From the NCBI GenBank assembly GCA_009783465.1, contig WRDM01000009.1, positions 1-64,000 on the forward strand: a stretch of DNA of 64,000 nucleotides, written 5' to 3'. The translations under genes were made by a program, and so were the position numbers. The notes under the pieces are model-generated. The model saw only the letters and a list, made by a program, of their open reading frames with translations, did not search any database and was not told where the DNA came from. The DNA is from Phycisphaerae bacterium. Its GTDB lineage: Bacteria; Planctomycetota; Phycisphaerae; SM23-33. Below, in pieces: positions 1 through 10,017 of the stretch (the stretch's first letter is position 1; every line of letters begins with the position of its first letter).

Positions 1-565
1 CACGGCCGTGCCCGCCCAGCCGTACTGGTGGCGCATGTGGCGCTGCATGGAGCACGTGGGCATCAAGGTGTACGGCGAATGCACGATGGGCTGGAAGGGC
101 GCCAACGTGATGGTCGGCGGCGACGGCGACGAGCACTATCTGTGGCTGTTCCAGATGGGCTGGTACGTCGGCGCCCACGGCCAGGCGGTGCTGGGCGATC
201 CCGAGCGGACGCACAAGATTTTCCAGTTGTACAACGGCGTCAATTACGTGCGGAATAATCCGAAACTCGCGGAGGTTCGGCGGTACGCGCTGGAGTTCAA
301 CAAGAAGCATCCCGCTCCGGACTGGATCGAGTTTAAGAATCTGCGGCAGCTCGACGAGATCGAGTACGTAGGGCAGATCGGTGAAAGCCCTGTTGCCGCC
401 GGCATCACGCGGACGACGGACGAGAAAACCATGACGATCAAGGTCCGCCCGTGGGTCTGGGATGACGTGGTCTGGCACTATAACGACGGCACCAGCGTCG
501 TCTACCCCGCCTACGACAAGATCGATTGGGAAAAGGAAGCCCCGGCAAAGGAAAAGCAGCCGTAA
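1..565 (+). CDS. C-terminal part of a hypothetical protein truncated by the window edge
   Basis: ORF 8..565 open from the window start, ends taa at 565; no family recognised; hairpin repeat immediately downstream. Confidence 0.6.
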   Translation, partial: TAVPAQPYWWRMWRCMEHVGIKVYGECTMGWKGANVMVGGDGDEHYLWLFQMGWYVGAHGQAVLGDPERTHKIFQLYNGVNYVRNNPKLAEVRRYALEFNKKHPAPDWIEFKNLRQLDEIEYVGQIGESPVAAGITRTTDEKTMTIKVRPWVWDDVVWHYNDGTSVVYPAYDKIDWEKEAPAKEKQP

Positions 566-591
566 ACGAGTGAAAAACGTGCACGAACAAC

Positions 592-698
592 CGTTTTCAC
601 CGGCTTGCCGCTTTGCGCTGTAAACCGTTCCAGCCGCCCGGACAGTGTCCTGGCGGCTGGAGCATTTTACAGCGCAAAACGGCAAGCCGGTGAAAACG
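592..698. repeat. Family A hairpin repeat (GGCTTGCC..TTTGCGCTGTA type) with inner hairpin
   Basis: Left arm cgttttcaccggcttgccgctttgcgctgtaaa pairs with ttttacagcgcaaaacggcaagccggtgaaaacg; inner cagccgcc/ggcggctg stem. Confidence 0.9.
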
Positions 699-851
699 AT
701 TTCACGACCCCCGCTCGCTGAATTGCCCCGGTTTTCGTGTTTGGTTTTCCATGTCCGGTTTTCCGTTGACAGATTGCCGTTTTGGTTTATCCTGAAGCGC
801 GAGGTTTTTCGTAATTTTCGTGCTTTCATTTTGCGCTGAGAGGAGCAACAA

Positions 852-1694
852 ATGAACCGATTCGCAGTGGGTGTGATTGTTGGATTGTTTTCCGTTTCCG
901 CCATGGCGGCGCTGCCGGATGTGTCCGGAACGTTGCTGATTCATCTGGATGCTGCCGATGCGGTGACCAACGGCGACGGGAAGGTCGAATGGATGGCCGA
1001 CGGCAACTATGGCGGCCTGTTCACCGTGCCTTTCGGCAACAGTCCGACGATTGTTGACGACGCGTTGAATGGCCTGCCGGCGGTTTACTTCGACGGCAAC
1101 GCCGGCAACGTGCTGCGAGGGCCGACGCCTACCTCGCATACCCAGATCTCTGGCGCCCAGTACACGTTCTTCTTTGTTCTCGTCGACACGGCGAGCACAA
1201 TGGGGTTGTTTGATTCGGCCCACAACAGATCGGCCCCCCTGCGGTTTTTGACCCCGGACCGTTTGTATATGCACGACGACGCCGCGTTTCCCATTTCGCT
1301 CCCGGAGGACACAAGCAACGGCGTGCTCTTTGGCTTCACGCATTTTGGCGTTGCTGGCAATGACGACAATTGGAATGCCGGCACGGGCAATTCGCGTACC
1401 TGGTACAGCTACATCAACGGCCAGCAGGACCAGTACCTCTTCCAGAAGGGCCAGATCGTAGCCTGGTTCGAACCGCAGTTTGGTGCCATTAACGGCGGCA
1501 ATGACGGCGGCGGTGCACAAAGCTTTTTCACGGGCGGCATCGCGGAAGTGATTATCTTCGACGGCGTGCTGAGTGACGACGACCGCAAGGCTGTCGAGGC
1601 CTATCTCATGGGCAAGTACGGCATTCCCGAGCCGGCGACGATGAGCTTGCTGGCCCTGGGCGGCTTGGCGCTGCTTCGTCGGCGGGTACGGTGA
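852..1694 (+). CDS. PEP-CTERM sorting-domain protein, LamG/ConA-like
   Basis: N-terminal signal peptide; C-terminus IPEPATMSLLALGGLALLRRRVR; RBS gagaggagcaac. Confidence 0.85.
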   Translation: MNRFAVGVIVGLFSVSAMAALPDVSGTLLIHLDAADAVTNGDGKVEWMADGNYGGLFTVPFGNSPTIVDDALNGLPAVYFDGNAGNVLRGPTPTSHTQISGAQYTFFFVLVDTASTMGLFDSAHNRSAPLRFLTPDRLYMHDDAAFPISLPEDTSNGVLFGFTHFGVAGNDDNWNAGTGNSRTWYSYINGQQDQYLFQKGQIVAWFEPQFGAINGGNDGGGAQSFFTGGIAEVIIFDGVLSDDDRKAVEAYLMGKYGIPEPATMSLLALGGLALLRRRVR

Positions 1695-1769
1695 GAGGTT
1701 TTCGTTTCGGTTTTCCAGGATGTACGGATTTCCCTGAACACATAATCTCAAGAGATTAAGGAGTGTCAC

Positions 1770-2801
1770 ATGTTCACACGTGGTTTGCTCGTGGCGGCCG
1801 TTTGTGCGGCGGTGTCGCTGCCCGCGGCGGCGGGGATCTCGCCCGGCACGGGGCAATTGAGTGGGATCAATTTCGTCGGCGGCTACCTGAACGCCGATGA
1901 CCGGATCGGGTTTGCCAACGACGGCAAAGCGAGCAGCAGCCTCGATTTCAATCAATGGTGCGCGGTGGTCTGGGCCCAGCCGCAATGGTTCGACCTGATC
2001 ATTGTGGAGCAGTATTACTCGGGCCCGTTCGCTCCGTATGTCATCGAGGTCGCCTACACGGTCCCGAACGGCTGGACGCAGGCGGACGGCGTGGAGGGTT
2101 GGGCGTGGACGCCGTGGGTTGGGGCGGACGGCTCCACGACGTTCAACAGCGCGGGGTTTACGTTCAGCCCTGGCGCGGAAATTGCCGGCGTGCGGTTTGT
2201 GCGGAGCGAGTATTTGTGGCATCTGGAGGATCCAGTAAACAATACGATGACCAACTTCAGCCGGATTCGCGAAATCTGGGCCTTCGAAAAGTACGAAGGC
2301 AACCTGTCGTCGCTGGCCACCTTCTCGGCCGTGGGCTGGACGGGCGGGGGCACGAATGTCACGATGCTGAAGGATATGAACATGATGCAGCAGATCTTCG
2401 CCACCGTGGCGAACGATCTGTGCATCTACGTGGATTTCCGCGGCGCGTTGGATGACGAGGGCGATCCGCTCGCGATTACGATCGACGGGTTCATGATCGC
2501 CGGCGGGTACGCCGGTGAGCTGATGGGAAGCTTTGCGTTGCAGTACAGCCTCGACGACGGCAGCACGTGGACGACCGCGTTTGTGAACACGACCAATGAG
2601 TTCATGATCATTGGCGAGTTCGCGCCGATCACGGCGTCGTATTGGCGGTTCAATTTCACAGCCCCCGAGGAGAACGCGATCGGGTGGAGCGGCAACTACG
2701 TCCGCGTCACCGAAATCATGATGTTCGCTCCCATTCCCGAGCCGGCGACGATGAGCCTGCTGGCCTTGGGAGGCCTGGCGCTGCTGCGGCGACGGCGGTA
2801 A
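1770..2801 (+). CDS. PEP-CTERM sorting-domain protein, secreted, discoidin-like character possible
   Basis: Signal peptide MFTRGLLVAAVCAAVSLPAAAG; C-terminus IPEPATMSLLALGGLALLRRRR. Confidence 0.85.
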   Translation: MFTRGLLVAAVCAAVSLPAAAGISPGTGQLSGINFVGGYLNADDRIGFANDGKASSSLDFNQWCAVVWAQPQWFDLIIVEQYYSGPFAPYVIEVAYTVPNGWTQADGVEGWAWTPWVGADGSTTFNSAGFTFSPGAEIAGVRFVRSEYLWHLEDPVNNTMTNFSRIREIWAFEKYEGNLSSLATFSAVGWTGGGTNVTMLKDMNMMQQIFATVANDLCIYVDFRGALDDEGDPLAITIDGFMIAGGYAGELMGSFALQYSLDDGSTWTTAFVNTTNEFMIIGEFAPITASYWRFNFTAPEENAIGWSGNYVRVTEIMMFAPIPEPATMSLLALGGLALLRRRR

Positions 2802-2811
2802 CAACGTCGCA

Positions 2812-2941
2812 TTTATGCGTCTTCCCGAAGACCGAGCGGGATTGCGTGGATTTACGGAGTAGAGGATTGTCGAACGGAACGTACAATCCTTACATCCTTT
2901 AATCCGTGCAATCCCGCTCGGTCTTCGGGAAGACGCATAAA
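2812..2941. repeat. Family F palindrome (GACCGAGCGGGATT arms)
   Basis: tttatgcgtcttcccgaagaccgagcgggattgc...gcaatcccgctcggtcttcgggaagacgcataaa. Confidence 0.9.
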
Positions 2942-2965
2942 CAAACACGTACCGACCGGGTCGTC

Positions 2966-2992
2966 CTGCAGCGCAAAGAGGCAAGCCGTCGC
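2966..2992. repeat. Half copy of family A hairpin (right arm only)
   Basis: tcctgcagcgcaaagaggcaagccgtc matches family A right arms. Confidence 0.7.
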
Positions 2993-3015
2993 GGAAGGTT
3001 TTCCGGTTGCCGACG

Positions 3016-3837
3016 TCATTCCGGCGGGAGGCGTTTGACCAGGTCGTCGTGGTAGAACTTCATGAGTCGGTCGGTCAGGCCTGGGCAGAAGGCGGCGAGG
3101 AGGGTGAGGAATTTCCCGCCTGCCGTCAGGACGATTTCGGGTTTTCGTTTGCCGACGGCGCGGGCGATTTTTTCGCCGACGACGTGGGCGGGCGTGAGGT
3201 GTTTAAATTTCTGAAAGCTCGAACCCGCCGCCCGCGAGCGGGCCGAGGCGACGAAGAAGTCCGTCGCGGTCAAGGCGGGGCAGACGGTTGTCACGCGGAC
3301 GTTGTAGGAGGCCATTTCCACGCGGAGGCTTTCGCCCAGGCCCACCAGGGCGAATTTGCTCGCGCAATACGCCCCGTGAAACGGCGTGCCGCGTTTTCCG
3401 ATCACCGACGAGACGTTGAAAATATGGCCGTGGCGTTGGCGCATCATGATTTCGCCGGCGGCTTGGCAGCCGTAAAAAACGCCGTGAAAATTCACCTGGA
3501 AAATCCGCTCCATGTCTTGCGGCGAGATTTCCACGACGCGCGCGAACAGGCCGTAACCGGCGTTGTTGACCATGACGTCCAGCCGCCCGAATTGTTTTTC
3601 CGTGTCGGCGACCAGCGACCGCACCTGTTCGCGGTCGGCGACATCGGTGACATGCACAACGGCCTCAATCGCATGGCCGCGCTGACTGGCGGCCTGCGTG
3701 CATCGCTCGGCGACCTGGCGAAGTTTCTCCTCTCGCCGCGCGGCGAGCACGACATGATATCCACGCCGCGCCAACGCAACGGCGGTTTCCTCACCAATGC
3801 CCGAAGAGGCGCCCGTGATGATGGCGACATGAGTCAT
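3016..3837 (-). CDS. SDR family oxidoreductase
   Basis: MTHVAIITGASSGIGEETAVALARRGYHVVLAAR; YCASK active-site motif. Confidence 0.92.
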   Translation of the reverse strand: MTHVAIITGASSGIGEETAVALARRGYHVVLAARREEKLRQVAERCTQAASQRGHAIEAVVHVTDVADREQVRSLVADTEKQFGRLDVMVNNAGYGLFARVVEISPQDMERIFQVNFHGVFYGCQAAGEIMMRQRHGHIFNVSSVIGKRGTPFHGAYCASKFALVGLGESLRVEMASYNVRVTTVCPALTATDFFVASARSRAAGSSFQKFKHLTPAHVVGEKIARAVGKRKPEIVLTAGGKFLTLLAAFCPGLTDRLMKFYHDDLVKRLPPE

Positions 3838-3840
3838 CGT

Positions 3841-4101
3841 TTAGAGATTGCGGTACACTTCACGGCGATGGTCGACGTCAACGACGAAGACCAGCAACTG
3901 TTTGTCAATGATGGCGTAAATGACGCGCCAGTCGCCGACACGGATGCGATAGGCGTCCTGTCCCGCGAGTTTCAGCGTTCCGTGCGGTCGGGGGTTTTTC
4001 GCGAGCAGTTCAATGCGCGAAACAATCCGCCGCTGGACATCACGGGATAGCCCTTCGATGGCACGGGCGGCTTTCGGTGCGTATTGGATTTGATAGAGCA
4101 C
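3841..4101 (-). CDS. RelE/ParE family toxin
   Basis: MLYQIQYAPKAARAIEGLSRDVQRRIVSRIELL...YRIRVGDWRVIYAIID...VDHRREVY typical of RelE. Confidence 0.88.
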   Translation of the reverse strand: MLYQIQYAPKAARAIEGLSRDVQRRIVSRIELLAKNPRPHGTLKLAGQDAYRIRVGDWRVIYAIIDKQLLVFVVDVDHRREVYRNL

Positions 4102-4104
4102 GGC

Positions 4105-4290
4105 TTATAGTCCGAGTTTACGTTTGAGCTGTTCGTGCGAGATGACGCGAAGTTTTCCTTCCTTCCATTTTTTCAACGTGGAAGCTGCCAGAGCGCTATC
4201 GCGCCGATCCTGCGCCGTCAGCCTTCGGAACTCGGCCTTGGGAACGAGGACGAATTCTTCTCCGTTCATTTTGAGTGTGGCATGGGCCAT
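4105..4290 (-). CDS. Cognate antitoxin, RelB/Phd-like
   Basis: 61-aa ORF directly upstream of relE-like toxin (3-nt gap). Confidence 0.75.
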   Translation of the reverse strand: MAHATLKMNGEEFVLVPKAEFRRLTAQDRRDSALAASTLKKWKEGKLRVISHEQLKRKLGL

Positions 4291-4307
4291 AAAACACCTC
4301 TACGACC

Positions 4308-4313
4308 ATTATA
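4308..4313 (-). promoter_or_regulatory. Candidate -10 box of the TA promoter
   Basis: TATAAT on the minus strand upstream of the antitoxin start. Confidence 0.45.
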
Positions 4314-4353
4314 ACACAAGCGTGGCGAACAAGGGCAACCGGCCTTCCACATG

Positions 4354-5805
4354 TCAGGTTTTCTCCGTTTCCGCCATCGGCTCGCCGTGGAAGAACGCGA
4401 ACGCGCGGCGGATTTTTTCCGCGCGCTTACCGCCGGTGGGCGGGTCGAAGCGGGTTTCGTCGGTCGCCATTTGTGCCCTGGCCATCCGCGCCCAGCCCTG
4501 GTTCATGCCGTGCACGAACAGCGCCGTCGTCAGTGAGCGGTTGCGCCAGAGCGCTTTGAGCGTCCGCTTCCACACCCATGCCGAGCTGGCGGCCGCCTTG
4601 CGGATTTCGAAAATCGCCTGGTCCAACTCGCGGCCTGTCATTTTCGACGGCGTGTAGACGGTTTCCGTGAAGCTGTATCGTTCCCAGTCGTCGGGATAGT
4701 TGGTCGCCTGCAAACGCCCGGCGGCGTGATAGCGGTCGTACATTCGCGTGCCCGGCAGCAGGGTGAGGTTGGTGACTTGGATGATGTCGATGCCGAGATG
4801 GACGGCCTGCAGCGTGGTGTCGGCGACGGTGTCGGGCGTGTCCTCATCGGCGCCGACGATGAATCCGCCGAAGACGGCCACGCCGGCTTTGTGGAAACCG
4901 TCGACCATTTGTTTGTAGCGGTCCAGCAGTTTGGTGTTGATGCCCTTGCGGTAGGCCTTGAGTGTTTCGGGGTTGAAACTTTCGAATCCGATGAGCATGC
5001 CGCGGCAGCCGGCTTTGTAGGCCAGGCGGAGCGAGTCGACGTCCTGGCCCATGTTCATGGTGGTCTGGCTGAACCACAGCCGCTTTCGGCCGCTCTTGAC
5101 GAGTTCGGTGAGCAGTTCGCGGGCCCAGGCGATGTCGTTGTTCGACAGGCCGAAAAAGTTGTCGTCGACGACGAAGACGAACGGTTTGTCGCAGCGGTTC
5201 CATTCGTCGACGATGTCTTTGATGGGGCGTCGGCGGACGACCGAGCCGTTGAATGTCGTGACGCTACAGTAGTCGCAGCCGACGGGGCAGCCTCGGGAGG
5301 TCTGGATGCAGCCGACGTCGTATTTTCCGTTGACGGGCTGGAGGTCCTGGGCGGCTCCGCCCAGTCCGGCGGAGAGGTCGGCGAGTTGGCCTTCGTACCG
5401 TGTGGCGAGTCGGCCGGCTTCGGCGTCGGAGACGATTTGCGGCCAGCAGTCGTCGCACTCGCCGATGGCGATCGCATTGAATCGCGGCTGGGCTTCGTCG
5501 GGGCGGACGCTCGCGTGCGGTCCGCCCATGACGGTGGTCAGTCCCCGCTCGCGACACAGGGCGGCGATTTCATACGCCCGCGGCGCGGAACTGGTGTAAC
5601 TGGTGATGCCCACCAGGTCGTAGTTGTCCCGCGTCAGCCGGGCGGCGGTCTGCTCCTGGCCAAACACTTCGTCGATGATGTCCACCCGGTGCTGGCCCCG
5701 CACGCGCTCGGCGAGCACGCTCAGCCCCAACTGCGGAATGTACCGACCGATGGTGTGATATCCCTGAGAGCGGCGAGTGATCGGATTGACTAAGGCGATT
5801 CGCAT
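4354..5805 (-). CDS. B12-binding-domain radical SAM protein
   Basis: MRIALVNPITRRS..., QTSRGCPVGCDYCSV (CxxxCxxC); start moved to 5805 because the longer ORF start lies in a repeat. Confidence 0.85.
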   Translation of the reverse strand: MRIALVNPITRRSQGYHTIGRYIPQLGLSVLAERVRGQHRVDIIDEVFGQEQTAARLTRDNYDLVGITSYTSSAPRAYEIAALCRERGLTTVMGGPHASVRPDEAQPRFNAIAIGECDDCWPQIVSDAEAGRLATRYEGQLADLSAGLGGAAQDLQPVNGKYDVGCIQTSRGCPVGCDYCSVTTFNGSVVRRRPIKDIVDEWNRCDKPFVFVVDDNFFGLSNNDIAWARELLTELVKSGRKRLWFSQTTMNMGQDVDSLRLAYKAGCRGMLIGFESFNPETLKAYRKGINTKLLDRYKQMVDGFHKAGVAVFGGFIVGADEDTPDTVADTTLQAVHLGIDIIQVTNLTLLPGTRMYDRYHAAGRLQATNYPDDWERYSFTETVYTPSKMTGRELDQAIFEIRKAAASSAWVWKRTLKALWRNRSLTTALFVHGMNQGWARMARAQMATDETRFDPPTGGKRAEKIRRAFAFFHGEPMAETEKT

Positions 5806-5860
5806 GGTGGTTTTTCGTTGCTTGTTGGTGAAATCGGTCCGTCGATTCGGGGTCGTCAGA

Positions 5861-6010
5861 GCCAGTAGCCAATAGCCAGTAGCCAATAGGTACGGCGAAG
5901 TTTGTCGTAATTCATGCGATCCAGGCGTTGGTGTCGTTTACGCTCCGTCTCGTTTTCGATGTCTTTTCGCCAATGTCGTTCCGTACTTATTGGCTGTTGG
6001 CTACGGGCTA
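5861..6010. repeat. Heptamer-array palindrome, alpha type (AGCCART)n
   Basis: gccagtagccaatagccagtagccaatagg ... cttattggctgttggctacgggcta; 95-nt inter-array core. Confidence 0.85.
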
Positions 6011-7225
6011 AAGAACAATCCGTCCGAACTTCAGTTTTCCGACCCGCAAGACCTGGCCGGCGTGTAATGGTATGCACGTTTTGGGATCGGTGATTTTTTT
6101 CTCGTCGAGGGAGACAGCGTTTTGTTCGACCAGCCGCCGGGCGGCGTTCTTCGAGTCGGCAAAGCCAGCCTTCAGCACCAGGTCGACGATGTTCATGGTC
6201 TCGGCGGTCGCCTTCACGTCGGGCATGTCGGCGGGGACGGCGTGCTGGCTGAAGACGCGGGCGAACTCGGCGGCGGCTTCGTCGGCGTCGGCCTGGCTGT
6301 GGAACTGCGCGACGATCCGCTTGCCGAGGATCTCCTTCGCCTGCCGCGGGTGCGTCGTGGCGGCGTCGCACAGCGCGGCGATTTCGGCGGGCGGCAGGTC
6401 CGTCAGCAGCGTGAAGTAATTGGTCATCAGGCCATCGGGAATCGACATCACCTTGCCGAACATTTCCTTGGGACTTTCGGTCACGCCGATGTAGTTGCCC
6501 TTGGATTTGCTCATTTTCTGCTCGCCGTCGAGGCCCACGAGGATCGGCATGATGACGACGATCTGCGGCGGCTGATTGTACGCTTTTTGCAAATCGCGCC
6601 CGACGAGGTTGTTGAACGTCTGGTCGCTGCCGCCCAGCTCCACGTCGGCGTGGATCATCACGCTGTCGTAGCCCTGCATGATCGGGTAGAGGAATTCATG
6701 CAGGAACACATCCTGATTTTGCGCCAGCCGCTGTTTGAAACTGTCGCGCTGGATCATTTGTGCGACGGTTTTCCTGGCGGCCATCTGGAGCACCTCCATG
6801 AACGTGAGTTTCTCCAGCCATTCGCTGTTGGACCGGACTTCGAGTTTTTCCGGAGAGAGGTCGAGGATTTTGCCGGCCTGGTCGATATAGGTCTGCGCGT
6901 TGGCGGCGATTTGTTCGGGGCTGAGGATCGGGCGGGTCTTGTTCGCGCCTGACGGGTCGCCGACGCGCGCGGTGTAGTCGCCGATGATCAGCACGGCCTT
7001 GTGTCCGAGGTCCTGAAACTGCCGCATTTTTTGCAGCACGACGGTGTGCCCGAGGTGAATATCCGGCGCGGTCGGGTCCAGCCCGAGTTTCACGCGGAGT
7101 TGCCTGCCCTCGGCGGCGGCCCGTGTCAGCCGCTGCGCCAACTCCTCCCGCGTATACATCGCCTCGACGCCGCGAGAAAGCTCCTCCACCTGTTCCGAAA
7201 CCGGTTTGTCGCTGAATGTAGCCAT
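6008..7225 (-). CDS. tyrS: Tyrosyl-tRNA synthetase
   Basis: KLGLDPTAPDIHLGHTVVLQKMRQFQDLGH; KMSKSKGNYIGV; S4-like C-terminus. Confidence 0.95.
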   Translation of the reverse strand: MATFSDKPVSEQVEELSRGVEAMYTREELAQRLTRAAAEGRQLRVKLGLDPTAPDIHLGHTVVLQKMRQFQDLGHKAVLIIGDYTARVGDPSGANKTRPILSPEQIAANAQTYIDQAGKILDLSPEKLEVRSNSEWLEKLTFMEVLQMAARKTVAQMIQRDSFKQRLAQNQDVFLHEFLYPIMQGYDSVMIHADVELGGSDQTFNNLVGRDLQKAYNQPPQIVVIMPILVGLDGEQKMSKSKGNYIGVTESPKEMFGKVMSIPDGLMTNYFTLLTDLPPAEIAALCDAATTHPRQAKEILGKRIVAQFHSQADADEAAAEFARVFSQHAVPADMPDVKATAETMNIVDLVLKAGFADSKNAARRLVEQNAVSLDEKKITDPKTCIPLHAGQVLRVGKLKFGRIVL

Positions 7226-7276
7226 AGAATGCGATTATATGAAAATAAACGGCGAATAACAAGAAACGGACGAAAT

Positions 7277-7460
7277 GTGACGAGTGACGAGTAACGAGTG
7301 ATGAGTGACGAGGATTTCCGCGTTTTGGTGAGACGATAGCATCGTGCATGTGTGGATTCGACGTGGGAGGCCGATCCATTCGTATTCATGTACGACGGTA
7401 TCGTTTCGTTTGGCTGAAATTTCGAAGTCCTCATCACTCGTCACTCATCACTCGTTACTG
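7277..7460. repeat. Heptamer-array palindrome, gamma type (GTGACGA)n
   Basis: gtgacgagtgacgagtaacgagtgatgagtgacgaggat ... tcctcatcactcgtcactcatcactcgttac. Confidence 0.85.
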
Positions 7461-8149
7461 TTCTGGTCGCGTTCGCCGCGAATTGCCGCCACGTTGCCCA
7501 AGCCCATGGTGCGTGTGGTTGTGTTGGCAAATCCCGCGTCGCGCAGGGTGGCGGTGAGTGTTTCGGCGTGGAGGAATGACTGCACGGATGCGTGCAGGTA
7601 ACGATAGGCGACCGGTTGGCCGGAGATGGCACCGGCTGTGCGTGGCATGATCGCTTGGGTGAACCACCGCAGCATCGTGCCGCCGGGGCCTGTCGCGCGG
7701 CAGAATTCCAGCACGACAAGCCGTCCGCCGGGGCGAAGGACGCGGTGGAATTCGCGGAGGGAGGCCCGCGGGTCGGCGAGGTTCCGCAGGCCGAACGCGA
7801 TGGTGACGACGTCGAACGCCTCGTCGGGCATGGGCAGCGCGTGGGCGTCGGCGTGGAGGTATTCGATGTCCGCCGACCGGGCCCGCGCGATCCGCAGCAT
7901 CGCCTCGCAGAAATCCGCGCCGACGACGTTTGCCCCAGCCGCCCGCAACAGCCTGGCCACGTCGCCGGTGCCGCACGCGACATCCAACGCCCGCTCCCCC
8001 GCCCGCACGTCCGCCATCCGCACGGCCGCCCGCCGCCAGGCCTGATCCCGCCACAACGTATGCAGCCGATTGTTCACGTCGTACCGCGCCGCAATGCTCG
8101 CAAACATCGCCTGAATGCGAGCAGGATCTTTTGATGGACTTGCGGGCAT
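7448..8149 (-). CDS. ubiE: Demethylmenaquinone/ubiquinone methyltransferase
   Basis: MFASIAARYDVNNRLHTLWRDQAWRR, LDVACGTGDVARLL, FGLRNLADP; C-terminal stop lies in repeat 7277..7460. Confidence 0.92.
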   Translation of the reverse strand: MPASPSKDPARIQAMFASIAARYDVNNRLHTLWRDQAWRRAAVRMADVRAGERALDVACGTGDVARLLRAAGANVVGADFCEAMLRIARARSADIEYLHADAHALPMPDEAFDVVTIAFGLRNLADPRASLREFHRVLRPGGRLVVLEFCRATGPGGTMLRWFTQAIMPRTAGAISGQPVAYRYLHASVQSFLHAETLTATLRDAGFANTTTRTMGLGNVAAIRGERDQNSNE

Positions 8150-8205
8150 GAGACAGTGTAGGCGTCTGTGGTAAAAAAACGTCCGCGCGGTATGATGGTT
8201 TCGTC

Positions 8206-9993
8206 ATGAAGATGTTTCCGTCCATGCGTGGGCCTGGGGGCGTCGAGCCGTATGATCATCATCGCGGCAAGTTGCCGTTGCTGCGCCCGACGAGCCGGGG
8301 GCGGGTATCGATTTTCCTGACGATCAATTTTATCGGCTTTGTGTTCGCCAGTTGTTTCTGGCTGTTCATTACCCGCGGGCAGTGGGTGGATTTTGATCTG
8401 GCCAGTTACTGGGCGTCGATCGTCACGCCGCTGGGGGTGAGTTTTCTTCGGCCGATGTCGGTGCTGGATCAACACTGGATGATTTTCGTGTTCGGGCTGA
8501 CGTTGTCGGCGTTGCTGCTGGTGCCGATCATGACGGCGGTGATGTATCGGCTGATGTACGCGATCGCGCAGGCGGGGATCGTGTTTGTGCTGGGGCATTC
8601 GCCGGGATTGGCGATTTCGTTGGCGGTTGGCAGTTTCCTGGCCGCCCGCACGCCGCTGCGGAGCGACATGCCGTTTCTGGCGTTTTTGTTGGGGTTGGTG
8701 CCGTCGGCGGTGTACCTGGCGGTGATGACGTTTATCGGCATCGAGCCGGCGGCGCTGCCGTTCGAGCGGTTGCTGGTGAAGGCGCCGGTGTTGCTGGCGT
8801 TCGTGGCGGCGGTGGCGGCGGCGGGTGTTGTGCTGACGCTGGCCCGGCTGGCGGGGTATCGGCCCGGCATGCTGTGGCCGGTGGCGGCGGTGTTGTGGAT
8901 TGTGCCGTTGGCCTTGTTTTACGCCCACGAAGGGCCCGCGCGGGTGCGGTTCAATCTGCTGGCGCAGTCGCCGGCGATGTCGTTGTTCGGCGCGCAGACG
9001 TCGCTGGAGTCGTGGCGTGCGGCGCGGGACGACGCGGAGGCGTTGGATTCGCCCGAGGCCATCGACGAGGCGTTTCGTGAAAGCGGTCGACGCGAGATGT
9101 TGCGGCTGTGGCGGCGGTTTCTCGACAGCCACGGCGGCTCGGCGTCCGCCCCCGCGGCGGCGTATTTGTACGCGCAGGCGGCAGGGTTGCAGTTGGATCG
9201 CGACGCCTATGATATGGGCGTGGTGCGATTTCGTGTCGGGCGTGCGGTGGAGGCGTCGAGGCCGATGTGGGAGCGTCTGGCGACGCAGTACAAGGAGGCG
9301 CCGCAGTCGGCGTTGGCGCGGTTGCGTCTGGCGGAGTTGGACATGGCCGATGGAGCGATGGAGCAGGGGCTGGCGAATCTGGCGGAGGCGTATCGGAAGT
9401 TGCAGGCGGCGTTGCCGGCGCACGGCAAGGAGCGGCGGCGTCCCGCGGCGGTGGTGGAATTGCAGTGGCCCGAGCGGGAGGCGTACCAGACCGCGTTGGC
9501 GAGGGTGGAGTGGCTGCTCTGGTTGACGCGGCGTGACGGCGTGACGAACGACGTCGAGACGGCGGCGGTGTTGGCGGCGTGGATGTCGTTGGACGAAGTG
9601 GCGATGGGCACGTCGCGGTATGTGGCCGAGTTGGAGCGGTTGATCGAACAGGATCCCGGCGGGGCGTTGTCGGACGATTTGCGATTGGCGTTGGCGTTGC
9701 GTGGGCCCGCGTCGTCGCGGGCGGAGGCGTTGCTGGCGTTGGCGGATCGGCGCGGGAGCGAGACGTGGGTGGCTGCGACGTATGAATTGGGGCTGTTGTC
9801 GTTGACGGTTCGGGCGGCGGCTGCGTTGCCGACGACCAGGCCCGCGGCGGAGACCGCCGACGCCCCCGTGTCGGACAGGCCCGCGTTGGAGGAGCCGGCT
9901 GTGTATTTCCGCCGCGTCCGCGATGTGGGCGACACGCCGTGGCGGGCGCGGGCGGTGTATTGGCTGACGGGGTTGGAAACAGGCGAGGAGTGA
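8206..9993 (+). CDS. Hypothetical membrane protein with C-terminal helical (TPR-like) region
   Basis: Several hydrophobic segments in the first ~240 aa, long helical soluble C-terminus. Confidence 0.75.
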   Translation: MKMFPSMRGPGGVEPYDHHRGKLPLLRPTSRGRVSIFLTINFIGFVFASCFWLFITRGQWVDFDLASYWASIVTPLGVSFLRPMSVLDQHWMIFVFGLTLSALLLVPIMTAVMYRLMYAIAQAGIVFVLGHSPGLAISLAVGSFLAARTPLRSDMPFLAFLLGLVPSAVYLAVMTFIGIEPAALPFERLLVKAPVLLAFVAAVAAAGVVLTLARLAGYRPGMLWPVAAVLWIVPLALFYAHEGPARVRFNLLAQSPAMSLFGAQTSLESWRAARDDAEALDSPEAIDEAFRESGRREMLRLWRRFLDSHGGSASAPAAAYLYAQAAGLQLDRDAYDMGVVRFRVGRAVEASRPMWERLATQYKEAPQSALARLRLAELDMADGAMEQGLANLAEAYRKLQAALPAHGKERRRPAAVVELQWPEREAYQTALARVEWLLWLTRRDGVTNDVETAAVLAAWMSLDEVAMGTSRYVAELERLIEQDPGGALSDDLRLALALRGPASSRAEALLALADRRGSETWVAATYELGLLSLTVRAAAALPTTRPAAETADAPVSDRPALEEPAVYFRRVRDVGDTPWRARAVYWLTGLETGEE

Positions 9994-10017
9994 GCAAAAA
10001 CGCGACAGGGGGCGGCG

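Noticed and set aside
592-698. Interpreting all hairpins simply as Rho-independent terminators
   Set aside because: Most lack a following T-run, several lie within genes or between co-directional operon genes, and the same sequences occur as families with conserved loops.
702-2984. 760-aa minus-strand ORF antisense to two PEP-CTERM genes
   Set aside because: Low-complexity shadow; opposite strand encodes signal peptides and PEP-CTERM tails.
4354-5886. N-terminal extension MATGYWLLALTTPNRRTDF of the radical SAM ORF
   Set aside because: Encoded by the alpha heptamer repeat; typical start MRIALVNP at 5805 is preferred.
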